Below are positions 53,753-61,770 of a stretch of DNA of 64,000 nucleotides, piece after piece. The notes beneath the pieces are model-generated. The model made no database searches, was not told where the DNA came from, and saw nothing but the letters and a program-made list of their open reading frames with translations. The translations under genes were made by a program, and so were the position numbers. This stretch comes from Ruminococcus sp. HUN007 (GTDB lineage Bacteria; Bacillota; Clostridia; Oscillospirales; Ruminococcaceae). The first letter of the stretch is position 1; the number at the start of each line of letters is the position of its first letter. The stretch spans positions 1,178,001 through 1,242,000 of the forward strand of contig NZ_JOOA01000002.1 in the NCBI RefSeq assembly GCF_000712055.1. The letters run 5' to 3'.

Positions 53753-54535
53753 TTATTCATAAATTGAAATATATTTCTGATTTCTGCTATTCGGCTTATC
53801 TGGTATTGTTCTCACTATTTTTCCTTGTTCGCAAAGAGGTTTTAAATACTTACGAACTGTTTTCTTATCTTTATAGCCAAGCATATCCGCAATTTCAAGA
53901 ACTGAATGCGGCTCTTTACAAAACGCTATAATTCTGCTTTCTATACTGCCACTTTCATCTTGGGGATTAACTAGGGGAATAACTGGGGGAATGGCTGAAG
54001 AAATTCCCCCAGTCGAATTCCATAAGTTAAGTCGTTCAAACGGAATCGTCACCGATATTGCGTTGTCTTTAAACTGAAACACTTCTTCGCCGTATACCGC
54101 AGTAATTCTCGGAACTCCTCGTCCGCTTTTCTCACTTATATGAAGCTGAAGCAGTATTTCCGAAAGCTTCTGATTAACCGGGATTGACACACCACTGAAG
54201 AAACCTTCTTTTGTCTGATTCGGAGGCAGTGTTCCAAGAGATACAATCTCTATGCGATCTTCGTATGCCGTAAACATAGGAGCATCACCATTCGCCCACA
54301 TATTATGAACAAATGCATTGATAACCGCTTCATGGAATGCGTCTTTGTCACGTTCAAGTGTATCGTAAATAACCTTCCACTGATCAAATGTTAATATAAA
54401 ATTGTGGGGGCTGGTGAAGGAAAGAGAGTGCAGAGAGAAAACCTTAGGCGGGGGAGAAACGCCGTGCTTTTGCGGGCTTTTATCGTTCTCCCCCGGCCTA
54501 TGGTTGTCTCTTTGCTTAAACCTATGGAAATTCAC
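53753..54535 (-). pseudogene. C-terminal part of an AlbA/RecG-like regulator fused to unrelated 5' sequence
   Basis: 260 codons. From about residue 45 on it matches the HATPase_c_4 and winged-helix end of Schlafen-AlbA_2 regulators (AFHEAVINAFVHNMWANGDA, SEKSGRGVPRITAVYG, then VLEIADMLGYKDKKTVRKYL). The N-terminal AlbA_2 domain is absent; the first 45 codons (MNFHRFKQRDNHRPGENDKS...) look like read-through of mobile-element intergenic DNA. Likely a truncated gene at the island edge. Confidence 0.6.
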
Positions 54536-54551
54536 ATTATTTCGTAATGCT

Positions 54552-54610
54552 ACCGGCTGCGATGCAGCCGGTATTTAATAGCACATCCTCTTCAGAGGAT
54601 GTACCTTTTA
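54552..54610. repeat. Paired-hairpin repeat (copy D)
   Basis: ACCGGCTGC-GAT-GCAGCCGGT, spacer ATTTAATAGC, ACATCCTC-TTCA-GAGGATGT, then ACCTTTTAT. Same two-hairpin plan and tail as copies A and C, at the right edge of the accessory region. Confidence 0.6.
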
Positions 54611-54621
54611 TACGCAGAAAG

Positions 54622-54655
54622 GCTCCCGGAATACTTTCACTCCGGGAGCTTTCTT
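54622..54655 (-). terminator. Terminator of LysR gene 2
   Basis: GCTCCCGGA / TCCGGGAGC stem with TTTC on the minus strand, 13 bp past the stop codon. Confidence 0.75.
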
Positions 54656-54667
54656 ACATGTACTGAA

Positions 54668-55585
54668 TTACTCTTCTATACCAAGATACTTCTTCAGTTC
54701 TTCAATATAGATCTCAGCCATTTCGCTAAGGATTACGTTTTTGAGAGTTATATACCCTATCTCCATTGCCTCTTCAGTAGTTTCATCTTCAAACGGAACG
54801 GCGATATAGTCAGAGCCGTTCAGTTCCTCGCAGATGATGCCGGAGCAGAGAGTGTAGCCGTTAAGGCCGATCATCAGGTTGAGCATCGTCGCACGGTCGT
54901 TTGCCTTGATCACACGCTGATAGTCATTGGTACTTAAGATTTCCTCGGCAAAGTAGAAGGAACTGTTGTCACCCTGTTCAAATGACAGACACGGATAATC
55001 TGCAAGTTCATCAAAGGTGATCTTTTCCTGACCTGCAAGCGGATGTCCCTTCCACAGATAAACGTATGCAGCGCACTTTGTAAGCGGATGGAACACTATT
55101 CCGTTTGAATGCAGAAGTTTGGTAAGCGATTTTCTGTTGAAATCGTTGAGATAGATGATGCCTATCTCGCTGCGGAAGCCTGCAACGTCGCTTATTATCT
55201 CGGCTGTCTTGGTCTCACGTACTGCAAATTCATATTCTGCCGTATCGAACTTCTTGACCATTTCAACGAAGGCCTTTACAGCAAACGAATAGTGCTGTGT
55301 TGACACGCCGAATTTCTTCTTTACCGCACCTTTCGTGCTGTACTTTTCGGAAAGAATCTCGAACTGACCTACTACCTGGCGTGCGTACTGGATAAACTCC
55401 GAACCGTCATTGGTAAGAGTGACACCGCGGCCGGTCCTGTTGAAGATCTTGATGCCTATTTCCTTTTCGAGTTCCTGTACTGATGAAGTAAGTGAAGGCT
55501 GTGAAACATAGAGCTGTTCCGAAGCCTTGTTCATTGATCCGGTAGCCGAGATCACAAGAATATATCTAAGCTGCTGTAAAGTCAT
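54668..55585 (-). CDS. LysR-family regulator 2, paralogue of regulator 1
   Basis: 305 aa. HTH (YILVISATGSMNKASEQLYV, SQPSLTSSVQELEKEIG) and effector domain closely related to LysR 1: shared LAGQEKITFDELADYPCLSFEQG-like segment, FAEEI, NDRATMLNLMIGLNGYTLCS. Two regulators of one type suggest divided or competing control of the sulfur genes. It flanks the hcy-like cluster. GAGGTAAC ribosome binding site. Confidence 0.9.
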   Translation of the reverse strand: MTLQQLRYILVISATGSMNKASEQLYVSQPSLTSSVQELEKEIGIKIFNRTGRGVTLTNDGSEFIQYARQVVGQFEILSEKYSTKGAVKKKFGVSTQHYSFAVKAFVEMVKKFDTAEYEFAVRETKTAEIISDVAGFRSEIGIIYLNDFNRKSLTKLLHSNGIVFHPLTKCAAYVYLWKGHPLAGQEKITFDELADYPCLSFEQGDNSSFYFAEEILSTNDYQRVIKANDRATMLNLMIGLNGYTLCSGIICEELNGSDYIAVPFEDETTEEAMEIGYITLKNVILSEMAEIYIEELKKYLGIEE

Positions 55586-55623
55586 AGCGTTACCTCTTTA
55601 TCATGGTGTTTTAAGGGGTGTTC

Positions 55624-55684
55624 CTATAGCCTAAAATTCCTATAGAAACACTATGATTATACCATCTGACGGCAATATTGTCAA
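55624..55684 (-). promoter_or_regulatory. Promoter of LysR gene 2 with downstream CTATAG boxes
   Basis: Minus strand TTGACA (55679-55684), 17-nt spacer, TATAAT (55656-55661). Two CTATAG boxes 16 bp apart lie just downstream of the -10, at the start site, which fits autorepression. Confidence 0.75.
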
Positions 55685-55751
55685 TAGCGGGTTTAAAGGA
55701 AACAACAGTATACCGCAGTCATTCCATGCAGGCGGAAATGCACCTTTTTCA

Positions 55752-56162
55752 TCACTGATCTATTATAAGTTCTTCCTTATAAGCAGTGTCACCTTCTATG
55801 TGAAAGGAGTTAAGCACCGGCTCATCGTCCATAAGTGAAAGAATAAGATAACTTGCACTGCTGTCGAAGGCAAGTCTTTTGTCTTCATCGGAAGGACGTG
55901 AAGGAGAAACCGGATGTGAATGCCAGTTTCCCAGCGGAACAAGTCCTTCGGCTCTCATATCCTTTACAGCAGCAAGCTGTTCTTTCGGATCAAGAGTAAA
56001 GTGCTCTTCAGCATGATCTGTATTCGTAAGAATATAAACTTTTTTTATTATCCTGTCCTCGCCGGAGATCTCACCTGCTATAAGTCCGCAGGCTTCGACC
56101 GGAGCTTCCTTTTTAGCATGTTCAACTATTCTGTCGTAATCACTCTTTTTAAGTTTTATCAT
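55752..56162 (-). CDS. JAMM-family metallopeptidase (Mec/HcyD-like)
   Basis: 136 aa. JAMM zinc motif complete: PVEACGLIAG (catalytic Glu) and GNWHSHPVSPSRPSDED (HxHP-x7-S-x2-D). In Wolinella HcyD trims the C-terminus of the sulfur carrier HcyS and later releases homocysteine; in Mycobacterium Mec+ releases cysteine from CysO. Here the neighbouring carrier ends GGGR, so a trimming enzyme is needed. 4-nt overlap with the E1-like gene. Confidence 0.88.
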   Translation of the reverse strand: MIKLKKSDYDRIVEHAKKEAPVEACGLIAGEISGEDRIIKKVYILTNTDHAEEHFTLDPKEQLAAVKDMRAEGLVPLGNWHSHPVSPSRPSDEDKRLAFDSSASYLILSLMDDEPVLNSFHIEGDTAYKEELIIDQ

Positions 56163-56971
56163 AGTCCTGTACCGTCACATTCTGCCTGTTCGTAATCGAT
56201 GAGCTCAGTAATAGTCGGATGGTCTCCGCACACTGCACAGTCATGAGTGTCAGACGGCAGCTTTACCTTGCGGAACTGCATCTTAAGTGCATCATAGGTA
56301 AGGAGATAACCTGTAAGAAGATCGCCGACACCGATAATGTACTTAACTGCTTCCATCGCCTGCAGGCTTCCTATAACACCGGCCATTGCGCCGATGACAC
56401 CAGCCTGTTTGCATGTAGGAACAGCGTCCTTCGGCGGTGGTTCCTTAAATACGCAGCGGTAGCACGGTCCCTTACCCGGAACATAGGTCATGAGCTGACC
56501 CTGGAAACGGATGATACCAGCATGTGAGAACGGCTTCTTCGCCATAACGCATGCGTCGTTTATAAGGAACTTTGCAGGAAAGTTATCCGTTGCATCAATA
56601 ACAAAATCGTAATCCTTTATAATATCGAGAATATTTTCACTTGTAATGAACTCGTGATATGTGTTTACCTTCACGTCAGGGTTCATAGCTTCCATTGTCT
56701 CTCTTGCAGAATCTACCTTCGGTACACCTAAATCCTTTGTCTGGTGTATGATCTGTCTCTGAAGATTGGAAAGATCAACTTCATCAGCATCTGCAATACC
56801 GATAGTACCAACACCGGCTGCCGCAAGATACATTGCCACCGGAGCACCAAGACCGCCGGCACCGATTATCATGACCTTTGCGTTAAGAAGTTTCTTCTGT
56901 CCCTTTGCTCCGACTTCCTTAAGGATTATGTGTCTTGAGTAGCGTTCGATCTGCTCATTCGTAAAGCCCAT
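56159..56971 (-). CDS. E1-like carrier-activating enzyme (ThiF/MoeB/HcyF-like)
   Basis: 270 aa. Rossmann ATP site GAGGLGAPVAMYLAAAGVGT, DLSNLQRQIIH, DATDNFPAKFLIND, and zinc cysteines CYRC and CAVC. It adenylates the C-terminal glycine of a ThiS/MoaD-like carrier. Lies between the carrier gene (TAATG overlap) and the JAMM gene, as in hcySFD clusters. No rhodanese domain here. Confidence 0.9.
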   Translation of the reverse strand: MGFTNEQIERYSRHIILKEVGAKGQKKLLNAKVMIIGAGGLGAPVAMYLAAAGVGTIGIADADEVDLSNLQRQIIHQTKDLGVPKVDSARETMEAMNPDVKVNTYHEFITSENILDIIKDYDFVIDATDNFPAKFLINDACVMAKKPFSHAGIIRFQGQLMTYVPGKGPCYRCVFKEPPPKDAVPTCKQAGVIGAMAGVIGSLQAMEAVKYIIGVGDLLTGYLLTYDALKMQFRKVKLPSDTHDCAVCGDHPTITELIDYEQAECDGTGL

Positions 56972-57177
56972 TATCTGCCGCCTCCCATGAAATACAGGAA
57001 TTCGACATTGTCTCCGTCCTTGAGAACAGTTTCCTCAAACTGACCGCTCTTAACAAAATCATCGTTTACAGTAACAGTAACATACTGCGGTGTTTCCACT
57101 TTTTCATCGGTTACAAGCTGTGAAACGGTAAGACCGTCGTTTACTTCCTTTTTTACTCCTGCAACAGTTATTGTCAT
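56971..57177 (-). CDS. Sulfur-carrier protein (ThiS/HcyS-like) with GGGR tail
   Basis: 68 aa beta-grasp carrier: ITVAGVKKEVNDGLTVSQLV, DGDNVEFLYFMGGGR. ThiS/MoaD proteins normally end in GG; the added Arg must be removed before adenylation. HcyS of Wolinella likewise carries one extra residue cleaved by HcyD. The thiocarboxylate form would donate sulfide to MetY for homocysteine synthesis. Confidence 0.85.
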   Translation of the reverse strand: MTITVAGVKKEVNDGLTVSQLVTDEKVETPQYVTVTVNDDFVKSGQFEETVLKDGDNVEFLYFMGGGR

Positions 57178-57193
57178 TTATATCTGCTCCTTT

Positions 57194-57511
57194 TTACTTT
57201 ATTTTATCTGTAAGAGATACTATCTCATCTTTGCTTACCGCACCTTTGAGACGTGATACTTCATCGCCTTTGTTCAGAAGGAGCAGTGTCGGTGTTGCTT
57301 CAATGTTATACTTTACGGCCAGTTCCTCATCAAAGTTTACGTTGACCTTTACTATTTTCAGCCTGTCAGCATATTCACTTTCAAGTTTGCTTAGTACAAG
57401 TGCGATCTTTTTGCACGGAACGCAGCTGTCAGAGAAAAAATCCACAAGTACCGGTATTTCTGATGAAAGCACTTCTGCATCAAAATTTTCTTTATTTACT
57501 CTTGCCGGCAT
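57194..57511 (-). CDS. Thioredoxin-family protein
   Basis: 105 aa thioredoxin fold, active site CVPC (in DSCVPCKKIA) in place of the usual CGPC, and the cis-proline in IEATPTLLLL. Probably reduces persulfides or disulfides in the carrier pathway. It sits 2 nt after the TusA-like stop. Confidence 0.87.
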   Translation of the reverse strand: MPARVNKENFDAEVLSSEIPVLVDFFSDSCVPCKKIALVLSKLESEYADRLKIVKVNVNFDEELAVKYNIEATPTLLLLNKGDEVSRLKGAVSKDEIVSLTDKIK

Positions 57512-57513
57512 TA

Positions 57514-57759
57514 TCAGTCACCGACTTTCTGAATTATCAGTTCAAATGTACCGTCACCGTTGTCTGTCAGGCTAAGTACCTTATGACCTTCCTCCCTGAC
57601 ACTTCTCGGCACATTCTGCACCGGTTCACCGTCATTGAGTTTTACTGACAGTATATCACCGTCATCAAGTTCCTCAAGAGCGACCTTCGTCTTTACAAAG
57701 GTTATCGGGCATGTTACATCTGTAATATCAATAGAATCTGTTATATTAAAATCAGCCAT
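57514..57759 (-). CDS. TusA-family sulfurtransferase
   Basis: 81 aa. The CP motif with the persulfide cysteine, VTCPITFVKTKVALEEL, and the conserved LSVKLNDGEPVQNVPRS. Passes sulfane sulfur between desulfurase and acceptor. It is placed between metY and thioredoxin. AAAGGAA ribosome binding site. Confidence 0.88.
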   Translation of the reverse strand: MADFNITDSIDITDVTCPITFVKTKVALEELDDGDILSVKLNDGEPVQNVPRSVREEGHKVLSLTDNGDGTFELIIQKVGD

Positions 57760-57790
57760 TGTTAATTCCTTTCATGTTATATCCGGTCTG

Positions 57791-59014
57791 TTAATTTTCT
57801 GCAGCCTGTCTGAAATCTTCTATAAGGTCATCGATGTCTTCAATGCCCACGCTGATACGTATGGTGTCGTCATATACTCCTGCACTTACGCACTGTTCCT
57901 CAGTATTATGAGTATAGATAGTGCTCGCCGGATGTATCACAAGTGTGCGTACATCTCCTATGTTGGTGGCAATGGATGCAAATTTAATACTGTCCATCAG
58001 CTTAAAGGCCTTTTCCTTGCTTCCGGCTCTTATAGTCACTATAGCTCCGCCTTTACCGGAAAGCTCTTTCTGTACCAGATCATAGTAAGGAGATGAAGGA
58101 AGTCCGGGATAGTTCACTTCTATATTATACAGTGAATCGAAAAATTCGGCAAGCTTAAGTGCATTTTCACAGCTGCGTTCCATTCTTAAGCCCAGTGTAT
58201 CGAGTCCCACAATATTCATAAACGCATTCATCGGTGCAAGGCAGCTTCCTGTATTACGCCATATTCCGTTTCTGAGTTTTGAAAGAAACGCAAAAGGTCC
58301 GAATTTAAGATATGACTCAAACCCCGGATATCTTTCCTTTGTCCATTTAAAGTTACCGCTGTCGACTATAATGCCGCTTATGGCATTTCCGCCGCCGTTT
58401 ATGTACTTGGAAGATGAGTGAACAACTATGTCCGCACCGTGTTTTATCGGATTTACAAGATAAGGTGTTGCTGTTGTACTGTCAACTATAAGGGGGATAC
58501 CGTTTTCCCTGCAGGCTTCCGAAACACGGTCAAGATCGACGATATCCAGTTTCGGATTCCCAATGAGTTCTGTAAAAACCGCTCTGGTATTTTCCGTTAC
58601 CGCTTCGCTCACTGTTTCATAAGTGATAGACTCAAGAAAGCGTGCTGTTATGCCGAATGCCTTCAGATCATCAAACAGATCGATCGTTCCTCCGAAAAGT
58701 CCCGTGCTTACTATGACTTCGTCTCCTGACTTCAGAATATTAAGGAGGACCGCTGTAATAGCTGCCATTCCCGATGAACACGCTACTGCACCAAGACCGC
58801 CTTCCAGTCTGGCTATTCTGTTTTCAAAAGCACTTACAGTCGGATTTCCCACTCTTGAATAGGAAAAACCTGCAGCCCTGTTATTGAACACCTTTTCAAG
58901 CTGCTCTGCTGAATCATATGCAAAGGCACTTACCTGATAAACCGGAGGGAGAGTTGAACCCTGATCGCTGCCGTTCTGTGACGTGCCATGAAGCAGAGAT
59001 GTATTAAATTTCAT
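57791..59014 (-). CDS. metY: O-acetylhomoserine sulfhydrylase (MetY)
   Basis: 407 aa Cys/Met PLP enzyme. SYSRVGNPTVSAFENRIA, CSSGMAAI, PLP lysine in HSSSKYINGGGNAISG, and the extra MetY segment (RNTGSCLAPMNAFMNIVGLDTLGLRMERSCEN region). Makes homocysteine from O-acetylhomoserine and sulfide or, in the Hcy pathway, a protein thiocarboxylate. The adjacent carrier, E1 and JAMM genes favour the latter. Confidence 0.88.
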   Translation of the reverse strand: MKFNTSLLHGTSQNGSDQGSTLPPVYQVSAFAYDSAEQLEKVFNNRAAGFSYSRVGNPTVSAFENRIARLEGGLGAVACSSGMAAITAVLLNILKSGDEVIVSTGLFGGTIDLFDDLKAFGITARFLESITYETVSEAVTENTRAVFTELIGNPKLDIVDLDRVSEACRENGIPLIVDSTTATPYLVNPIKHGADIVVHSSSKYINGGGNAISGIIVDSGNFKWTKERYPGFESYLKFGPFAFLSKLRNGIWRNTGSCLAPMNAFMNIVGLDTLGLRMERSCENALKLAEFFDSLYNIEVNYPGLPSSPYYDLVQKELSGKGGAIVTIRAGSKEKAFKLMDSIKFASIATNIGDVRTLVIHPASTIYTHNTEEQCVSAGVYDDTIRISVGIEDIDDLIEDFRQAAEN

Positions 59015-59051
59015 TTTTCCACCACGCTTTTCTGAAAGAATAATTAAAACA

Positions 59052-59090
59052 ATGTACAGGACGGCATAGAAAAAGCCATCCTGTACAGTA
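59052..59090 (-). terminator. Hairpin between desulfurase and metY
   Basis: TGTACAGGA-x-GGC / GCC-x-TCCTGTACA stem followed by TTGTTTTAATT on the minus strand. No promoter is seen behind it, so it may be a partial terminator within the operon. Confidence 0.6.
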
Positions 59091-59141
59091 CATGAAATCT
59101 ACTGTGAAATGATTTAGGTGCGCTTTCACCTGAAATTCCAT

Positions 59142-60737
59142 TTACGCAAGGGTTCTTATACCCTGCACAAGTCTGTCAATGTCACCGAATGAATTGTAAA
59201 GTGCAAGTGTAGGACGTACCGTTCCTTCAAGTCCGAAATGACGCAATATAGGCTGTGCACAGTGATGACCTGTACGTACTGCTATTCCGAGTTCGTTAAG
59301 TCTCTGACCTACTGCTTCATTATCAACTCCGTCGAGTACAAATGAAAGTACACTTGCCTTGTTTGTGGCCGTACCGATAAGGTGAAGACCGTTTATCTTC
59401 TGCATTTCCTTCATTGCGTAAACAAGAAGTTCGTGCTCGTGGCGGTTTACCTCCGCCATGCCTATTGAATTGAGATATTCAAGGGCGGCACCAAGACCTA
59501 CAGCATCAGCTATGCTTCCTGTTCCTGCTTCAAACTTGTTCGGAGCCGGATTGTAGATGGTGCGTTCAAAAGTAACGTCCTTTATCATGTTGCCGCCGCC
59601 GTGATACGGTCTTGCAGCTTCAAGAACGTCTGACTTTCCGTAAACCGCACCGATACCTGTCGGTGCAAAGATCTTGTGTCCCGAGAATACGAAGAAGTCT
59701 GTATCGAGTGCTGTAACGTTTACCGGAATGTGTGCCACGGACTGTGCACCGTCAATGAGTGTGCGTACTCCGTGTGCATGTGCGATCGCAACAATCTCCT
59801 CGATAGGTGTTACAGTACCGAGTGCGTTTGAAACGTGTGTTGCTGAAACGAATTTCGTTCTGTTTGTAAAGAGCTTTTCGTACTCGGAAATAATAAGCTG
59901 ACCGGTCCTGTCAACAGGGACAACCTTTATAACAGCTCCTGTTTCCTCGCAGACAAGCTGCCACGGAACGATGTTTGCATGATGTTCGAGCATTGTGAGA
60001 ATGATCTCATCGCCCGGCTTGAGCAGAGGCTTTACATATGCGTTAGCCACAAGGTTTATCGCCTCGGTAGTGCCTCTTACAAAAACGATATTGTCCTTTG
60101 AAGGAGCACCGAGGAAATCTGCAGTTATCTGTCTTGCATTTTCGTATGCATCAGTTGAACGTGCAGCAAGCTCGTGGGCACCTCTGTGAACATTTGAGTT
60201 TTCGTGTTCATAGTAGTAAGTAAGTCTGTCGATGACCTGCTTCGGACGCTGTGTTGTTGCGCCGTTGTCAAGCCACACAAGATCATTGCCGTTTATTTTT
60301 TCACTTAGTATAGGGAAATCATTTCTTATCTGAGCGAGTGTCTTGGTTCCGACTATGATACTGCTGTTTTCCCTTGACTGCGGCACTTCCTTTGCCACCG
60401 CACCGGAAGCCTGCTTCGGAACATAAGTATCTGCCTGGCCCTGTGAAAGAACAACAGGAGCGTATCCGCCGCCCCCACCATTATACTCGTTTGCGATCTG
60501 TTCGAATTCTGAAATACTTCCGTAACTGGAAAAAGCGTTTTCTGCATATGAGGCGTAGTTTACACCGCCACCGTATGAAGCTGCCTTTGATGCCGCATAG
60601 TTTAATATGGAAGTATCTCCTGCAGCGAGACCTTCAAGACCTGAAGCACAGACTTCAGGCTCAAAGTCAGGGAAAAGGGAACCTGCGAGATTCTCAAGCT
60701 CAGTCTCGGAAGGGATTCCGTAATTAGTCGTAGTCAT
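59142..60737 (-). CDS. Encapsulated SufS-type cysteine desulfurase with N-terminal loading domain
   Basis: 531 aa from ATG 60737 (GAGGTAGG upstream; the in-frame GTG at 60746 touches that site). Residues 1-130 are low complexity (YGGG, NGGGGG, Ser/Ala/Asn rich) with a short motif ENLAGSLFPDFEP: the disordered extension that targets desulfurases into family 2A encapsulins. The rest is SufS-like: VWLDNGATTQRPK, MLEHHANIVPWQ, PLP lysine in FSGHKIFAPTG, catalytic C493 in VRTGHHCAQP. It removes sulfur from cysteine as persulfide and alanine. Its start overlaps the shell gene stop by 14 nt. Confidence 0.92.
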   Translation of the reverse strand: MTTTNYGIPSETELENLAGSLFPDFEPEVCASGLEGLAAGDTSILNYAASKAASYGGGVNYASYAENAFSSYGSISEFEQIANEYNGGGGGYAPVVLSQGQADTYVPKQASGAVAKEVPQSRENSSIIVGTKTLAQIRNDFPILSEKINGNDLVWLDNGATTQRPKQVIDRLTYYYEHENSNVHRGAHELAARSTDAYENARQITADFLGAPSKDNIVFVRGTTEAINLVANAYVKPLLKPGDEIILTMLEHHANIVPWQLVCEETGAVIKVVPVDRTGQLIISEYEKLFTNRTKFVSATHVSNALGTVTPIEEIVAIAHAHGVRTLIDGAQSVAHIPVNVTALDTDFFVFSGHKIFAPTGIGAVYGKSDVLEAARPYHGGGNMIKDVTFERTIYNPAPNKFEAGTGSIADAVGLGAALEYLNSIGMAEVNRHEHELLVYAMKEMQKINGLHLIGTATNKASVLSFVLDGVDNEAVGQRLNELGIAVRTGHHCAQPILRHFGLEGTVRPTLALYNSFGDIDRLVQGIRTLA

Positions 60738-61677
60738 AGTATTCACCTACCTCGACATCTTCAAGAACAGCGATAGCGTCGTCTGCAAGAATAGCTGCCG
60801 AGCAGTAGAGTGAAAGCAGATAGGAAGCAACACCCTTATCATCTATGCCTCTGAAACGAACTGAAAGACCTCTTGACTGTTCGTTCTTAAGATTACGCTG
60901 GAAAAGACCGATAACGCCTCTCTTTGCTTCACCTGTACGAACGAGAAGAATGTTTGTCTTGCCGCTCTTGCTCTTTGGATTCTTAAGTCCGTCAACAAGG
61001 AGCTTGTCTGTAGGAATGATCGGAATACCGCGCCATGCAATGAATGTACCGCCTGCAATGTTTACAGTAACCGGAGGAACGCCTCTCTTTGTGCATTCTC
61101 TTTCAAAAGCTGCGATAGCTCTCGGGTGAGCAAGGAAGAATGAAGGATCCTTCCATACCTTTGTGATGAGTTCGTCGAGATCATCAGGTGTAGGTGCACC
61201 GTTTCTTGTCTGGATTCTCTGTGAATCAGCAACGTTCTTTAAAAGACCGTAGTCATCGTTGTTGATGAGCTGGCTTTCCTGACGCTCACGAAGGCTTTCG
61301 ATGGCAAGGTCAAGCTGTTCCTTTACCTGATCGTATGGTGAGCTGTAAACGTCAGCAATCGCTGTATTTACATTGATTATTGTTGAAATGGAAGCGAGCT
61401 GGTGTTCTCTCGGGTTTTCTTCGTATTCGATGTAACCCTGAGGGATGATGTCTGACTTCTTTTCAACGCTGCAGAGAACGTCAAGCGGAGTCTCGCCTTC
61501 CTTTACCCTGTTTATTCTGTAAATACCGGAATCAAGGCCTTTGAATTCGAGAACCTTGGTAACCCACTTAGGAGTAAGAGCACCATACTGTGGTCTTGTC
61601 TTGTTTACGTCAGCAAGATTATATGCTGCCTTTTTGCCAAGAGCAACTATTGAGTCATTTTTTACTTCTTTAGACAT
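60724..61677 (-). CDS. Family 2A encapsulin shell protein (SrpI-like)
   Basis: 317 aa. Matches the SrpI-type HK97-fold shell: TRPQYGALTPKWVTKVLEFK, YRINRV, LASISTIINVNTAIADVYSS, ERQESQLINNDDYGLL, a P-loop/E-loop region with TPDDLDELITKVWKDPSFFL, and the C-terminal GVASYLLSLYCSAAILADDA. No cyclic-nucleotide-binding insertion, hence family 2A. Forms a protein compartment around the co-encoded cysteine desulfurase, probably for sulfur storage. AGGAGGT ribosome binding site. Confidence 0.92.
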   Translation of the reverse strand: MSKEVKNDSIVALGKKAAYNLADVNKTRPQYGALTPKWVTKVLEFKGLDSGIYRINRVKEGETPLDVLCSVEKKSDIIPQGYIEYEENPREHQLASISTIINVNTAIADVYSSPYDQVKEQLDLAIESLRERQESQLINNDDYGLLKNVADSQRIQTRNGAPTPDDLDELITKVWKDPSFFLAHPRAIAAFERECTKRGVPPVTVNIAGGTFIAWRGIPIIPTDKLLVDGLKNPKSKSGKTNILLVRTGEAKRGVIGLFQRNLKNEQSRGLSVRFRGIDDKGVASYLLSLYCSAAILADDAIAVLEDVEVGEYYDYD

Positions 61678-61709
61678 AACGTCTACCTCCTGATAAATAA
61701 TAATTATTT

Positions 61710-61735
61710 ATGGAAACACTGATCAGCGTTTCCTT
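61710..61735 (-). promoter_or_regulatory. Palindrome in the encapsulin 5' region
   Basis: GGAAACGCTGATCAGTGTTTCC-type symmetric hairpin on the minus strand, without T run. The sequence echoes the ends of the intergenic repeat (GGAAACGCTGAT). Confidence 0.4.
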
Positions 61736-61770
61736 ATAATAAAGAGTTTTACCCCGTTCTCTTTACCATA

